64,000 nt of DNA from Clostridiales bacterium (GTDB lineage Bacteria; Bacillota; Clostridia; Saccharofermentanales; Saccharofermentanaceae), in assembly GCA_017509245.1 (NCBI GenBank), contig JAFWQC010000012.1, positions 1-64,000 of the forward strand, written 5' to 3'. The notes beneath the pieces were generated by a model. The model had not been told where the DNA came from, did not search any database, and saw nothing but the letters and a program-made list of their open reading frames with translations. This document shows, in pieces, positions 8,342 through 16,935 of this stretch; the stretch's first letter is position 1, and every line of letters begins with the position of its first letter. Position numbers and translations under genes: made by a program.

Positions 8342-9310
8342 TCAAGCCTTGCCGTCTGAACCGAGAACGTACTTAATCTTGTGAGCAACCATGTCCTTAA
8401 CTGCCTGACGAGCGGGCTTAAGGTACTGACGGGGATCGAAGTGATCAGGATGCTCTGCGAAGTACTTACGGATGTTACCTGTCATTGCAAGACGGATATC
8501 GGAGTCGATGTTGATCTTGCATACAGCGAGTGTAGCTGCCTTACGGAGCTGCTCCTCAGGGATACCAACTGCGTCAGGCATGTTTCCGCCGTACTCATTA
8601 ACCATCTTAACGAATTCCTGAGGTACGGAAGAAGAACCGTGAAGAACGATCGGGAAACCGGGAAGTCTCTTGATGCACTCTTCAAGAACGTCGAAACGGA
8701 GCGGCGGAGGTACAAGGATGCCGTCAGCATTTCTTGTGCACTGAGCTGCTGTGAACTTGTAAGCACCGTGAGATGTACCGATAGCGATTGCGAGGGAGTC
8801 GCAGCCTGTTCTGGAAACAAATTCCTCAACCTCTTCAGGTCTTGTGTAGCTCTCGTGGCCAGCCTCTACGACAACTTCGTCCTCGATCCCTGCGAGTGTT
8901 CCGAGCTCAGCCTCTACAACTACGCCGTGATCGTGAGCGTACTCAACAACCTGCTTTGTGAGAGCGATATTCTCTTCGAAAGGCTTGGAAGAAGCGTCGA
9001 TCATTACGGATGTGAAGCCGCCGTCGATGCATGACTTACAAAGCTCGAATGTATCACCGTGGTCAAGGTGAAGAGCGATCGGGATATCAGGATTCTCGAT
9101 GATAGCTGCCTCAACAAGCTTTACGAGATAGGTGTGGTTAGCATAAGCTCTAGCACCCTTTGAAACCTGAAGGATAACAGGGCTCTTGAGCTCGCCTGCT
9201 GCCTCTGTGATTCCCTGAACGATTTCCATGTTGTTTACGTTGAAAGCACCAACAGCGTAACCGCCGTCATAAGCCTTCTTGAACATCTCGGTCGTTGTTA
9301 CCAATGCCAT
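8342..9310 (-). CDS. fba: Class II fructose-1,6-bisphosphate aldolase
   Basis: 322 residues, a typical length for the class II zinc enzyme. It splits fructose-1,6-bisphosphate to glyceraldehyde-3-phosphate and dihydroxyacetone phosphate in glycolysis, and runs the reverse in gluconeogenesis. Visible marks are the HLDHGD motif (81-86) with the catalytic Asp83 and zinc ligand His84, the zinc-binding Glu region AELGTLAGIEDE, the GTSHGAYKF His, and the phosphate-binding LHGSSSVP loop. The ATG at 9310 follows AGGAGGACATAT. It is a single gene with its own promoter and terminator, as expected for a highly expressed glycolytic enzyme. The product could also act on tagatose-bisphosphate, but the sequence fits Fba best. 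Confidence 0.93.
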   Translation of the reverse strand: MALVTTTEMFKKAYDGGYAVGAFNVNNMEIVQGITEAAGELKSPVILQVSKGARAYANHTYLVKLVEAAIIENPDIPIALHLDHGDTFELCKSCIDGGFTSVMIDASSKPFEENIALTKQVVEYAHDHGVVVEAELGTLAGIEDEVVVEAGHESYTRPEEVEEFVSRTGCDSLAIAIGTSHGAYKFTAAQCTRNADGILVPPPLRFDVLEECIKRLPGFPIVLHGSSSVPQEFVKMVNEYGGNMPDAVGIPEEQLRKAATLAVCKINIDSDIRLAMTGNIRKYFAEHPDHFDPRQYLKPARQAVKDMVAHKIKYVLGSDGKA

Positions 9311-9659
9311 ATATATGTCCTCCTGAATATTTTTTATAACGTCCTTATCTTACATTCTTTTCTGCAAAACTCAACCGCCAAATAAGGGGAAGTATGTGTA
9401 ATTAACAGAACTTTTGCATATTTACGGGGCTTATTCCACCAAATGATTTTCGCTATATACGAAAAAGAGTTAATCACGGCTAATCGCGCCGGAAACCGGG
9501 CCGCAATCCGTTTGATAATGTCAAACAAGATGCCCGGTCCTGTGTCACTGTCCGGGCAAAGGGCTCCGGTGCTGACGGCCGCCGTTGTTGATAAAAGGTG
9601 GCAGAAAGGGTAGACTTTTTAAACTGCGTATAAAACAAGCTGTCACGGAGGGTTGGAAA
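9311..9659. other. 349-bp divergent intergenic region (fba promoter and leader of the next gene)
   Basis: A likely fba promoter is on the minus strand: TTGAGT at 9374-9369 and TAAGAT at 9352-9347, 16-bp spacer. Between 9490 and 9600 there are GC-rich dyads, the clearest being GCCCGG (9532-9537) with CCGGGC (9551-9556), about 100 bases upstream of the rightward gene. I could not match them to a known riboswitch. No ORF is supported. Confidence 0.5.
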
Positions 9660-10373
9660 ATGGAGAATCAGGTCAATGACGTAATGCGAGTAGTCCCTTA
9701 CGATAAGGACCGCAAGACCATCACTTTCTATGACACATTCGTCGATATCAACGGCGACATCATCAAATATGATGACATTGCGGTCATACAGTCAGGCGCA
9801 TTGAACTCATCTTCAATGATCTACTTCTATTTCAGCAATTCGTTTACATATAACTTCGATTTCACGACTTACGACGGAACGAAGCACAGATTTAAGAGAA
9901 GCGGTTATTCCGCATACGGTATCGGCACATATAAGCGCATTGCAAAAGAGTTTGAGACCGTGTCACCGCCGTTCTACTCGATCGTTGTAAGAAAGGTCGG
10001 AGAGCGCCTTATCAACAGGATCGAAAATGGTGCCACCGCAAATATCTGCGGCCTTGAGATAACCAGGGACGGCGTTACTTACGTAAAGAACAAAAAGAAG
10101 ACTTTCAACATCGACAGAAGCAATTTTGAAAAGGCCGTCAACAACAGCACTTACATGAATAACACTGCCGAGATATACATGAAAGACGTTAAAAAGCCTG
10201 TCTTCAGAGTCTCACTCAACGAGCCCAACGCAAGACTGATCGTTCCGATCGTTAACTATTTCCTGCAGTACAGACCTGAGGAAAACAAAGAGGTTGTCTC
10301 AGACGACAGCAAATATGCCGGTCCCTATGCCGGAATGATAACCGGGAATCCTGCCGCTCCTGAAGGCAACTGA
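9660..10373 (+). CDS. Unknown protein, probably beta-rich and cytoplasmic
   Basis: 237 residues from the ATG at 9660, which has CGGAGGG upstream; the longer form from 9585 lacks a ribosome binding site. There is no signal peptide or membrane helix. The protein alternates short beta-like stretches (TITFYDTFVDINGDIIKYDD, TYNFDFTTYDGTKHRFKR, and a second set FNIDRSNFEKAV), compatible with two PH-like or YokE-like domains. I infer this fold only from the pattern of residues and the family remains unknown. It converges on the next leftward gene with 4 bases between stops. Confidence 0.65.
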   Translation: MENQVNDVMRVVPYDKDRKTITFYDTFVDINGDIIKYDDIAVIQSGALNSSSMIYFYFSNSFTYNFDFTTYDGTKHRFKRSGYSAYGIGTYKRIAKEFETVSPPFYSIVVRKVGERLINRIENGATANICGLEITRDGVTYVKNKKKTFNIDRSNFEKAVNNSTYMNNTAEIYMKDVKKPVFRVSLNEPNARLIVPIVNYFLQYRPEENKEVVSDDSKYAGPYAGMITGNPAAPEGN

Positions 10374-10377
10374 GGTT

Positions 10378-11022
10378 TTATCTCGGGAGATATTCATCTT
10401 CCGGATTCATCTTTTTTCTCTTCTCCTTTTGGGCAGTTATTACCGTGAAAACTATGCCGAATGCGGGAAGGAGCACGAGACCGCCGCAAAGCAGGATATA
10501 TCCGGTACGCGAACTTGTGCAGTCGAGAAGGACCGTTCTGATGACCCAGCCGTCGCTCTCGTAGATCTGCATCTCATCAAGAGCACCTGTATAGTAGCTG
10601 TTTACCTCGCTGTCCTGTATCTTGACGGTGCCGGTGAATGTCCTGGGTTCCATCTCGATCATTCTGGTCTTGCCGTCGATATAGTCGTAGGTGGCATCGG
10701 TAAGTTTATCAAGATATTCCCTGTCAGCCTTTTTGGAAACTGACATCGGCATGATGGAGCCGTCTGCCATCCACATCAAGTAATAGTAGGAATGACCTGT
10801 GGGGACAAAAGAATATGTCTCCGTCTCTTCGCAGTACGCACCAAGGCATGCGATAGCTTCGTATGAGATCCACTTTTCTGAATATTTGGAGTGGTCAAGC
10901 GCTGCCTCTTCGTATGTGGCAACAACGCCTCCGAACATGAGGTTTCTCATAAAGAACGCGCATGATCCGAACAGAATAAGGGCAATCATTGATAAGATCG
11001 CAAGTTTTGACGTGCTCTTCAT
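10378..11022 (-). CDS. Unknown membrane protein with N- and C-terminal helices
   Basis: 214 residues. One hydrophobic helix lies at residues 7-27 and a second at about 172-195 (TGYILLCGGLVLLPAFGIVF). The ~140 residues between them (Tyr- and Asp-rich, with YYYLMWMADGSIMPMSV) are probably extracytoplasmic, and a short Lys-rich tail follows. I do not recognise the family. It lies 91 bases after the sensor kinase in the same direction and could be the third gene of that operon, perhaps a membrane partner of the kinase (inference from position only). The ATG follows GGGGGTC. Confidence 0.6.
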   Translation of the reverse strand: MKSTSKLAILSMIALILFGSCAFFMRNLMFGGVVATYEEAALDHSKYSEKWISYEAIACLGAYCEETETYSFVPTGHSYYYLMWMADGSIMPMSVSKKADREYLDKLTDATYDYIDGKTRMIEMEPRTFTGTVKIQDSEVNSYYTGALDEMQIYESDGWVIRTVLLDCTSSRTGYILLCGGLVLLPAFGIVFTVITAQKEKRKKMNPEDEYLPR

Positions 11023-11113
11023 AAAAAGACCCCCACAGAAGAATTTCTGTCCGCTATTGTATCACAAGAGCATGGAATTCCGCCGCGGGGGACTTTTTAT
11101 GTACAGGGGCCTG

Positions 11114-12817
11114 TTACTTAATAGGTTTTTGGGAACGTTTCGGGCGTTTCTGCCTGACAGCTTTTTTGCTTATCCTGGCTCTGAAAACACCGTCTTTGAT
11201 CTCTGTGGAAAGCTTCAATTTGTGCTGCTCGAGGATCCTTCCGGCAATCGTTATTCCGGTTCCGGGAGTGAACTTATCGACAGTTGCCTTGTTGGTAAAG
11301 GTTATGGCCTTCGGGCCGATCACGACGTTGATCGTTGAATCCCGGGGCTTATATTTATTGGCATTATCGATAATGCAGGTCAGCGCTGTCTTAAAGTATT
11401 CCCTGTCTATCTTTAGCTTCCTGTCGCCTTCGATGTTCAGTTCAGCGCCCACCCTTAAAGCGACTTCCTTAATGACTTCGCTGCATGAAGCTTTCCTGAA
11501 CCTGAGATCGTTTTTCTCGGCAGTCTTAAGGATCGCTTCGATGTCCTCGTTCATGGATCTTGTTTTCGCGAGGATCTCATCGGCATAGCGGTCTTTGTCA
11601 GCATCATCATCGGTATCCTTGAGATTCTCGGCATAGCCGCTTAAGATCTGCAGAGGCGTCTTGAGGTTATGAGCGAGGGAATCTATAAGGTTGTTTTTAA
11701 ACTCATTAAGTTCATAAGCCTTCTTGTACTGAATGTACGGTCTGATCGCCGTGATAACCGGGATCAGAAGGCACAGGACTGCAAGGCTTCCGGCGATCGC
11801 ATTGAGTGCAGGCTTGAATGCTTCCGTGAACGTGGCTGTCGTAATGACAAATTCGATCATGTACTGACGTCCGCCGCACTTGTACAACTCTATGATGCCT
11901 CTGGTCTTCCTTCCGTTGGATTCCATCTCGGCCTCGTAGAATCTGTTGTTCTTTAATTCCTGGAACTTCGGGTTGTATCCGGGGGCATATAGATCCTTAA
12001 TGCTGGATATGAGGAAGACGTCTCCTTCCTTAGCCAGGAACTCCTCCGGGCGTTTCTGGAAACCGTAAATATGCGACGGGATAGCCGGACCGTTCTCGAG
12101 CGTCTCGATGACCAGGTCATAGTAATGCGTATAATCCTCGTCTCTGAAATCCCATTCTTTTCCGTTTACCAGTCCGAAGAATCCGTCTGATTCAGTGGAA
12201 ACTTCTCCCAGATAGATCTCGTTGTCCTCTATATAAGCCGATTCAATGCTCAGCTCCTGTTTCTGATAACTCTCGCTGAACTCCGCAGGTACGGAAAACA
12301 GTTTGTCGCTGAATGCATCTGACATCCAGATCAGCTGATATGCATTTATCAGACCGGAATCCGGATGATATCTTATGTCCCATATGTCGCTGCATTTTCT
12401 GTAGACCACACTGTACGCAGAGGTATTAAATGCAGTTGTCTCTTCAACCTGTGAGAGCAGATCCTCATCATCTGTAAGATAGATCCATCTCTGAACAGAT
12501 ATCTCTGTCGGAACGATATCGTAATCTGACTCATAGATCGGAACAAATGCACCGTCATCCCTGACCCTTGCCATGCGGATATAATCAGCCTGATAAAAGT
12601 TGCACATTATGTTGACGTAGAGATCATCGACCCTATGCTGGTAGTGATACAGGATCATATGCTCATACTGGCTGGTAAGTCTTTCAAAACCCTGGTTGAG
12701 GGCCGCGTTATATTTGTCCTTAAGATATGCGAATATCGTGCCGAATAATAACACTCCGGTAAGAATGCTGAATAATAATCTGTATATCAGGAAGTGAAAA
12801 TATCTTTTCCTCTTCAA
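11114..12817 (-). CDS. Two-component sensor histidine kinase
   Basis: 567 residues. The first helix is at about 9-29, then a large extracytoplasmic sensor region (30-330) with no family I recognise, and a second helix at about 332-352. Next come a HisKA dimerisation domain with phospho-acceptor His383 (SLAHNLKTP) and an HATPase domain (N-box IIDNANKYKP, then TPGTGITIAGRIL). The G-boxes are short; the catalytic domain ends with a basic tail KKAVRQKRPKRSQKPIK. The gene follows the response regulator by 84 bases, so the two form one pair. The signal is unknown. Neighbouring zinc-uptake genes are divergent and have a separate promoter. Confidence 0.88.
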   Translation of the reverse strand: MKRKRYFHFLIYRLLFSILTGVLLFGTIFAYLKDKYNAALNQGFERLTSQYEHMILYHYQHRVDDLYVNIMCNFYQADYIRMARVRDDGAFVPIYESDYDIVPTEISVQRWIYLTDDEDLLSQVEETTAFNTSAYSVVYRKCSDIWDIRYHPDSGLINAYQLIWMSDAFSDKLFSVPAEFSESYQKQELSIESAYIEDNEIYLGEVSTESDGFFGLVNGKEWDFRDEDYTHYYDLVIETLENGPAIPSHIYGFQKRPEEFLAKEGDVFLISSIKDLYAPGYNPKFQELKNNRFYEAEMESNGRKTRGIIELYKCGGRQYMIEFVITTATFTEAFKPALNAIAGSLAVLCLLIPVITAIRPYIQYKKAYELNEFKNNLIDSLAHNLKTPLQILSGYAENLKDTDDDADKDRYADEILAKTRSMNEDIEAILKTAEKNDLRFRKASCSEVIKEVALRVGAELNIEGDRKLKIDREYFKTALTCIIDNANKYKPRDSTINVVIGPKAITFTNKATVDKFTPGTGITIAGRILEQHKLKLSTEIKDGVFRARISKKAVRQKRPKRSQKPIK

Positions 12818-12901
12818 CCGGTGACTCCTTTCAAATGATTTCCCTTTATTTCCCCTTATCTGCGGCTTATCCGTTATATGTCTTCTTCAATAAATCTCCT
12901 G

Positions 12902-13570
12902 TCAGTCGAACCTGTATCCGACACCGACAATCGTCTTGATGCGGTCGCCTTCCTTGCGTAAGAGTTTTCTCAAGTTCTTCACGCGGTTATCGGTGACTCT
13001 CTCACTGATATACGGGTCGTCACCCCAGGCAACAGCCAGAAGGAGCCTTCTGGTTATGGCAGTTCCGGGGTGCTCCATCATGTATTTGAGGATCTGGTAT
13101 TCCTTGGGCGGAAGATCGATAACTTCATCCGCGACGCGGACTTCAAATCTTAAAGGATCAAGCACGAGCTGCCCGCTCTCAAGTATCCTGTGATGCTCTT
13201 CCCCGGTCGATGTTCTCTCAAGGATCGCCAGCAGTTTGCTGTATAGGACAGCGAGCGAAAAGGGCTTGACCACATAGTCATCCGCACCCAGCTCATAGCC
13301 GTACAGGATATCCTCTTCCCTGACTTTGCCGGTCAGGAAAACGACTGCGACGTCCGACCTCTTTCTGATTATCTTGCACAGTTCAAAACCGTCCAGGCCG
13401 GGCATCATGATGTCCAGAAGGATCAGGTCATATTTCTCATTAAGGATCTTTGAAAGACCGGCATTACCGTCCGTGGCAACATCAAGGGCGATCTTGTCGC
13501 GCCTTCTGAAGTAATCCCCGATAACTTCCCTTATCTGTCTGTCATCTTCAACGAGCAATACTTTGTACAT
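12902..13570 (-). CDS. OmpR/PhoB family response regulator
   Basis: 222 residues. The receiver domain (1-115) has the acidic pair D9/D10 in VEDD, phospho-acceptor D53 in LLDIMMPG, the conserved LTGK, and Lys in VVKPF. The winged-helix DNA-binding domain (about 125-222) includes LPPKEYQILKYMMEHPG and RVTDNRVKNLRKLLR. It is the partner of the kinase encoded 84 bases downstream. A palindrome TGTAATA-ACTA-TATTACA (13591-13608) just upstream of the gene overlaps the likely promoter and is a candidate autoregulatory site. The start ATG at 13570 is preceded by GGGGAGGATTACGG. Confidence 0.92.
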   Translation of the reverse strand: MYKVLLVEDDRQIREVIGDYFRRRDKIALDVATDGNAGLSKILNEKYDLILLDIMMPGLDGFELCKIIRKRSDVAVVFLTGKVREEDILYGYELGADDYVVKPFSLAVLYSKLLAILERTSTGEEHHRILESGQLVLDPLRFEVRVADEVIDLPPKEYQILKYMMEHPGTAITRRLLLAVAWGDDPYISERVTDNRVKNLRKLLRKEGDRIKTIVGVGYRFD

Positions 13571-13590
13571 AAAATTCCGTAATCCTCCCC

Positions 13591-13608
13591 TGTAATAACT
13601 ATATTACA
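13591..13608. promoter_or_regulatory. Dyad upstream of the response regulator gene
   Basis: TGTAATA and TATTACA separated by four bases, 21-38 bases before the start codon. The symmetry and position suggest a regulator binding site; OmpR-type regulators usually prefer direct repeats, so the binder is unknown. Confidence 0.4.
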
Positions 13609-13687
13609 TTCACAGTGTATCGTTAGTATATTGATTTGAAAATGGAAATGCCTGCTAAACCACGGGTTTTGCTGTCCGGCCGGCCGG

Positions 13688-13712
13688 TTTTCGAGCACGG
13701 GGCGCCCGAAAA
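13688..13712. repeat. Intergenic TTTTCGAG-family element
   Basis: TTTTCGAG at 13688-13695 and CGAAAA at 13707-13712, a split inverted copy of the recurrent intergenic motif. Confidence 0.45.
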
Positions 13713-13724
13713 TGTAAATTTTGT

Positions 13725-13743
13725 GAAATTGATAATCAATTTC
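13725..13743. promoter_or_regulatory. Candidate Zur/Fur-type operator of the znu operon
   Basis: GAAATTGATAATCAATTTC is a perfect 9-1-9 inverted repeat ending four bases before the -35 hexamer. Its 1-base centre and A/T-rich arms are like Fur-family boxes (Fur, Zur, PerR). With zinc-uptake genes downstream, Zur is the best guess. Confidence 0.65.
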
Positions 13744-13746
13744 ATA

Positions 13747-13775
13747 TTGACACCGGTATACCCCGATCCTATAAT
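13747..13775 (+). promoter_or_regulatory. Sigma-70-type promoter of znuACB
   Basis: TTGACA (13747-13752), 17-bp spacer, TATAAT (13770-13775): both hexamers match the consensus exactly. The expected transcript start is near 13782. A promoter this strong makes sense if normally held off by the adjacent operator. Confidence 0.85.
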
Positions 13776-13841
13776 ACGTTTCCGGGCCCAAAAAAATAAT
13801 TGGGAAAGGATAATATGGCTTTTTAACCATTATTTTTGAAA

Positions 13842-14900
13842 ATGAAACTATTAAACACAAAAAAGATCACATCTCTGGTACTGGCAGGACTCATGGCCTT
13901 CGGCGCATGTTCATGCTCTGCAGCAGGTGCCGGAAACAAGACAGATAAGAAGCTCAGTATTGTTACGACGATCTTTCCCGAATACGACTGGGTAAAGCAG
14001 ATCGCCGGCGATAAGATCTCAGGCATCGATCTGACGATGCTCCTGGACAACGGCGCTGATCTTCACAGTTTCCAGCCTACCGCTCAGGATATCGTTAAGA
14101 TCTCTTCCTGCGACGTATTCATCTATGTAGGCGGCGAGTCTGACGAGTGGGTAGAAGACGTTCTCAAAGAGGCCGTAAACAAGGATATGCAGACCGTAAA
14201 CCTTCTCGAAGTACTTGGCGATAAAGTCGTTGAGGAAGAGATCGTTGAAGGAATGCAGGAAGAAGATGAGGAAGAGCACGACCACGATGGTGACGAGGAT
14301 CACGATGAGGACCACGATCACGACGAGGACCATGAAGGCCACCATCACGAAGAGGGTGAGATCGAATACGATGAGCATGTATGGCTCTCATTAAAAAATT
14401 CCCAGGTGCTCGTGTCCGGTATCGCCGATGCCATGGGCAAAGCAGATCCCGACAACGCAGAAGCCTACAAGGCAAATGCCGAAAGCTACAACAAAAAGCT
14501 CGCCGAACTCGACGGTAAATATCAGGATGTTGTAAACGCTGCAGGCAAGGATACCGTGTTGTTCGGTGACAGATTTCCTTTCAGATATCTTGTCGACGAT
14601 TACGGACTTAACTACTATGCGGCATTCGTAGGATGCTCTGCTGAGACAGAAGCAAGCTTTGAGACAGTCGTCTTCCTCTCAGGCAAGATCGATGAACTGG
14701 GCCTTTCAAAGGTTCTCGTTATCGAGAAGTCCGATAAGAAGATCGCTCAGACCATAATCGGCAATACAACATCCAAGGATCAGGAGATCCTGGTTATGGA
14801 TTCGCTGCAGAGCACCACTTCCGCTGACAGCAATAACGGAGTAACATATTACTCTGTAATGGAAAACAATCTCGAAGTGCTTACCAAAGCACTCGCTTAA
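13842..14900 (+). CDS. znuA: Zinc ABC transporter substrate-binding lipoprotein
   Basis: 352 residues from ATG 13842 (a TTG at 13836 would add two). The lipoprotein-type signal ends at Cys23 or Cys25 (FGACSC). The mature protein is a cluster A-I (ZnuA/TroA) binding protein. A His/Asp/Glu-rich loop typical of zinc binders lies between residues ~145 and 173, and metal-ligand candidates are the His in LHSFQPT, the His in DEHVWLS, and the C-terminal Asp/Glu region. It captures Zn2+ outside the membrane for ZnuB. There is no good ribosome binding site before 13842; the only one (GGAAAGGA, 13803-13810) serves an in-frame ATG-GCT-TTT-TAA at 13815, so initiation is odd (see findings). It is the first gene of znuACB. 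Confidence 0.92.
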   Translation: MKLLNTKKITSLVLAGLMAFGACSCSAAGAGNKTDKKLSIVTTIFPEYDWVKQIAGDKISGIDLTMLLDNGADLHSFQPTAQDIVKISSCDVFIYVGGESDEWVEDVLKEAVNKDMQTVNLLEVLGDKVVEEEIVEGMQEEDEEEHDHDGDEDHDEDHDHDEDHEGHHHEEGEIEYDEHVWLSLKNSQVLVSGIADAMGKADPDNAEAYKANAESYNKKLAELDGKYQDVVNAAGKDTVLFGDRFPFRYLVDDYGLNYYAAFVGCSAETEASFETVVFLSGKIDELGLSKVLVIEKSDKKIAQTIIGNTTSKDQEILVMDSLQSTTSADSNNGVTYYSVMENNLEVLTKALA

Positions 14901-14912
14901 AAAGTAGGTACG

Positions 14913-15614
14913 ATGGATCAGCTGACATGCAAAAATCTTAAACTCGGTTACGAGAATATCACCCTCACCGAAGACTTGAGCTTCAGTGTCGAAAAGGGCG
15001 ACTATCTATGCATCGTCGGCGAGAACGGCGCGGGCAAATCAACGCTCATGCGCACGATCCTCCGTCTTCAGAAACCCCTTGCGGGTTCAATAGAATACAA
15101 CGATGACCTGACCGCTTCAAAGATCGGTTATCTCCCGCAGCAAACAGTAGTGCAGAAAGACTTTCCTGCATCGGTTTACGAAGTAGTCCTCTCAGGCTGT
15201 CAGAACAGCCTGGGAGTTCATCTTTTCTATTCAAGGGAAGCAAAGAAAAGAGCCCTGGATACCATGGAACGCCTGAGTCTTTCTGACCTTGCCAAGTGGT
15301 GCTACAGAGATCTCTCGGGCGGACAGCAGCAGCGCGTTCTCCTTGCAAGGGCTCTCTGCGCAACTGAGAAGATGCTCCTTCTTGACGAGCCCGTTGCAGG
15401 TCTTGATCCGCTCGTTACAAACGAGATGTACGACCTCATCAAAAAGCTCAATGACGAGGGCATCACGGTGATCATGATATCCCATGACATCGCGGCTTCA
15501 GTCAAATATGCAAAGCACATCCTTCACATCGGCAACGGATTCTTTTTCGGCACCGTTGAAGAATATAAAAAGTCATCTGCAGGTAGCGCATATCTTGAAG
15601 GAGGGGAAGCATAA
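14913..15614 (+). CDS. znuC: Zinc ABC transporter ATP-binding protein
   Basis: 233 residues. Walker A is GENGAGKST (36-44), then the Q-loop in LPQQTVV, the signature LSGGQQQR (about 133-140), Walker B KMLLLDEP, and the H-loop in MISHD. The ATPase energises zinc import through ZnuB with ZnuA as receptor. It begins 12 bases after znuA and is followed after 3 bases by znuB, a tight operon. The protein is of usual length for the family. Manganese transporters (MntB/SitB type) share this architecture; the His-rich ZnuA loop favours zinc. Confidence 0.93.
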   Translation: MDQLTCKNLKLGYENITLTEDLSFSVEKGDYLCIVGENGAGKSTLMRTILRLQKPLAGSIEYNDDLTASKIGYLPQQTVVQKDFPASVYEVVLSGCQNSLGVHLFYSREAKKRALDTMERLSLSDLAKWCYRDLSGGQQQRVLLARALCATEKMLLLDEPVAGLDPLVTNEMYDLIKKLNDEGITVIMISHDIAASVKYAKHILHIGNGFFFGTVEEYKKSSAGSAYLEGGEA

Positions 15615-15617
15615 ATT

Positions 15618-16448
15618 ATGGGCAATCTGGCTTCATATTTCGCATATCCCTTCGTAAGATACGCCCTGATAGTCGGCGTGCTAATTGCGCTCTGCTCTTC
15701 GCTGCTCGGCGTTATCCTTGTACTTAAACGATTCTCATACATAGGTGACGGCTTATCACATGTCGCTTTCGGCGCAATGGCTATCGCTGCAGTGGTCGGT
15801 CTTTCTGACCGCATGATACTCACTTTACCAATCACCATTGTTTGTGCGATCCTTCTTCTCCGGACCGGTCAGAACACCAGGATCAAGGGCGACGCAGCGA
15901 TAGCCATGATATCCGTCGGAGCACTGGCTGCCGGTTATCTGCTGATGAATATATTCAACTCATCACCGAATATCTCCGGTGATGTCTGCACCACGCTCTT
16001 CGGATCAATGAAGATCCTCACGCTGACAAAGTCGGAGGTTATCTTAAGCCTCGTTTTGTCGATCGTCGTGGTTATCCTTTTTATCGCTTTCTATAACAGA
16101 TTTTTTGCCGTGACATTTGATGAGAATTTTGCAAAAGCTGTCGGAACAAAAACATATCTTTTGAACCTTCTCATCGCTACTGTCATCGCAGTGATCATTG
16201 TCCTTGCAATGAATCTCGTCGGTTCGCTTCTCGTATCGGCACTCGTTATCTTCCCCGCGCTTTCCGCCATGAGGATATTCAAGAGCTTCCGCTCAGTAAC
16301 CATCTTCTCGGCATGCCTTTCGGTATTCTGCGCACTCTTAGGAATAATCCTCTCGATCCTGTGGGGAACGCCTGTCGGCTCCACGATCGTCGTAACTGAT
16401 ATCGCGGCATTCGCACTTTGCGCCATTATAGGAAAGATCAAAGGCTGA
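15618..16448 (+). CDS. znuB: Zinc ABC transporter permease
   Basis: 276 residues with eight or nine hydrophobic segments. Family marks are the opening LASYFAYPFVRYALIVGVLIA, the GDGLSHVAFGAMAIA segment (about residues 44-58) and FFAVTFDENFAKAVGTKT (about 157-174), which faces the ATPase. It forms the membrane channel of the ZnuACB importer. The stop overlaps by 11 bases the end of the convergent small membrane protein gene, so there is no room for a terminator between them. Confidence 0.92.
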   Translation: MGNLASYFAYPFVRYALIVGVLIALCSSLLGVILVLKRFSYIGDGLSHVAFGAMAIAAVVGLSDRMILTLPITIVCAILLLRTGQNTRIKGDAAIAMISVGALAAGYLLMNIFNSSPNISGDVCTTLFGSMKILTLTKSEVILSLVLSIVVVILFIAFYNRFFAVTFDENFAKAVGTKTYLLNLLIATVIAVIIVLAMNLVGSLLVSALVIFPALSAMRIFKSFRSVTIFSACLSVFCALLGIILSILWGTPVGSTIVVTDIAAFALCAIIGKIKG

Positions 16449-16812
16449 TGTTATTTATAAATATTTCTACCGAGATGAAAACGAACAGAATAGCCGCGAT
16501 CGTATCGAAGATATAAAGGAACATCAGGACTTTGCCGAATTTATAGTCTTTGTTATGCCTTCTGACACTGAGCATGAGACCCCATGAGTAGAAATAGGCC
16601 GCCATCATAAGAATCGTCGAAAACGTTGCAATGAACAGGGTATCGTGTCCGCGTGAAAAAAGAGATATGGGGATCTGAAAAAAGAACTGACAGACAACCG
16701 GTGCGGCATATCTGAGGAGAAGTGAAAGTATGCAGTGAGATCTTGCCTGTTCCGGCGTTAATGTTTTGCCTGCGTCGCTGAACTGCTCGCTGTCGATATA
16801 AGATCTTTCCAT
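16438..16812 (-). CDS. Unknown small membrane protein
   Basis: 124 residues from the ATG at 16812, chosen over an ATG at 16821 because GGAGG lies 8 bases upstream of it and only 3 from the other. Three hydrophobic segments are visible (about residues 25-45, 53-75 and 95-120). I do not recognise the family. Its end overlaps znuB tail to tail. Nothing in the sequence links it to zinc uptake. Confidence 0.55.
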   Translation of the reverse strand: MERSYIDSEQFSDAGKTLTPEQARSHCILSLLLRYAAPVVCQFFFQIPISLFSRGHDTLFIATFSTILMMAAYFYSWGLMLSVRRHNKDYKFGKVLMFLYIFDTIAAILFVFISVEIFINNISL

Positions 16813-16935
16813 GCCATGCACCTCCGTTTGTTTTCCGCTGCCTTATGGCAGTATAGTAACATGGCTTGGTATGAATTTCAATACATTTTTATCGTTTTTC
16901 GATATTTTTATATCGAGCGTCATTGGAAAGCGCTC

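Noticed and set aside
9520..9640. Possible c-di-GMP riboswitch (GC-rich dyads with CAAAGG) before the unknown gene at 9660
   Set aside because: The conserved tetraloop, receptor and core nucleotides of the class could not be aligned; noted only as unassigned dyads.
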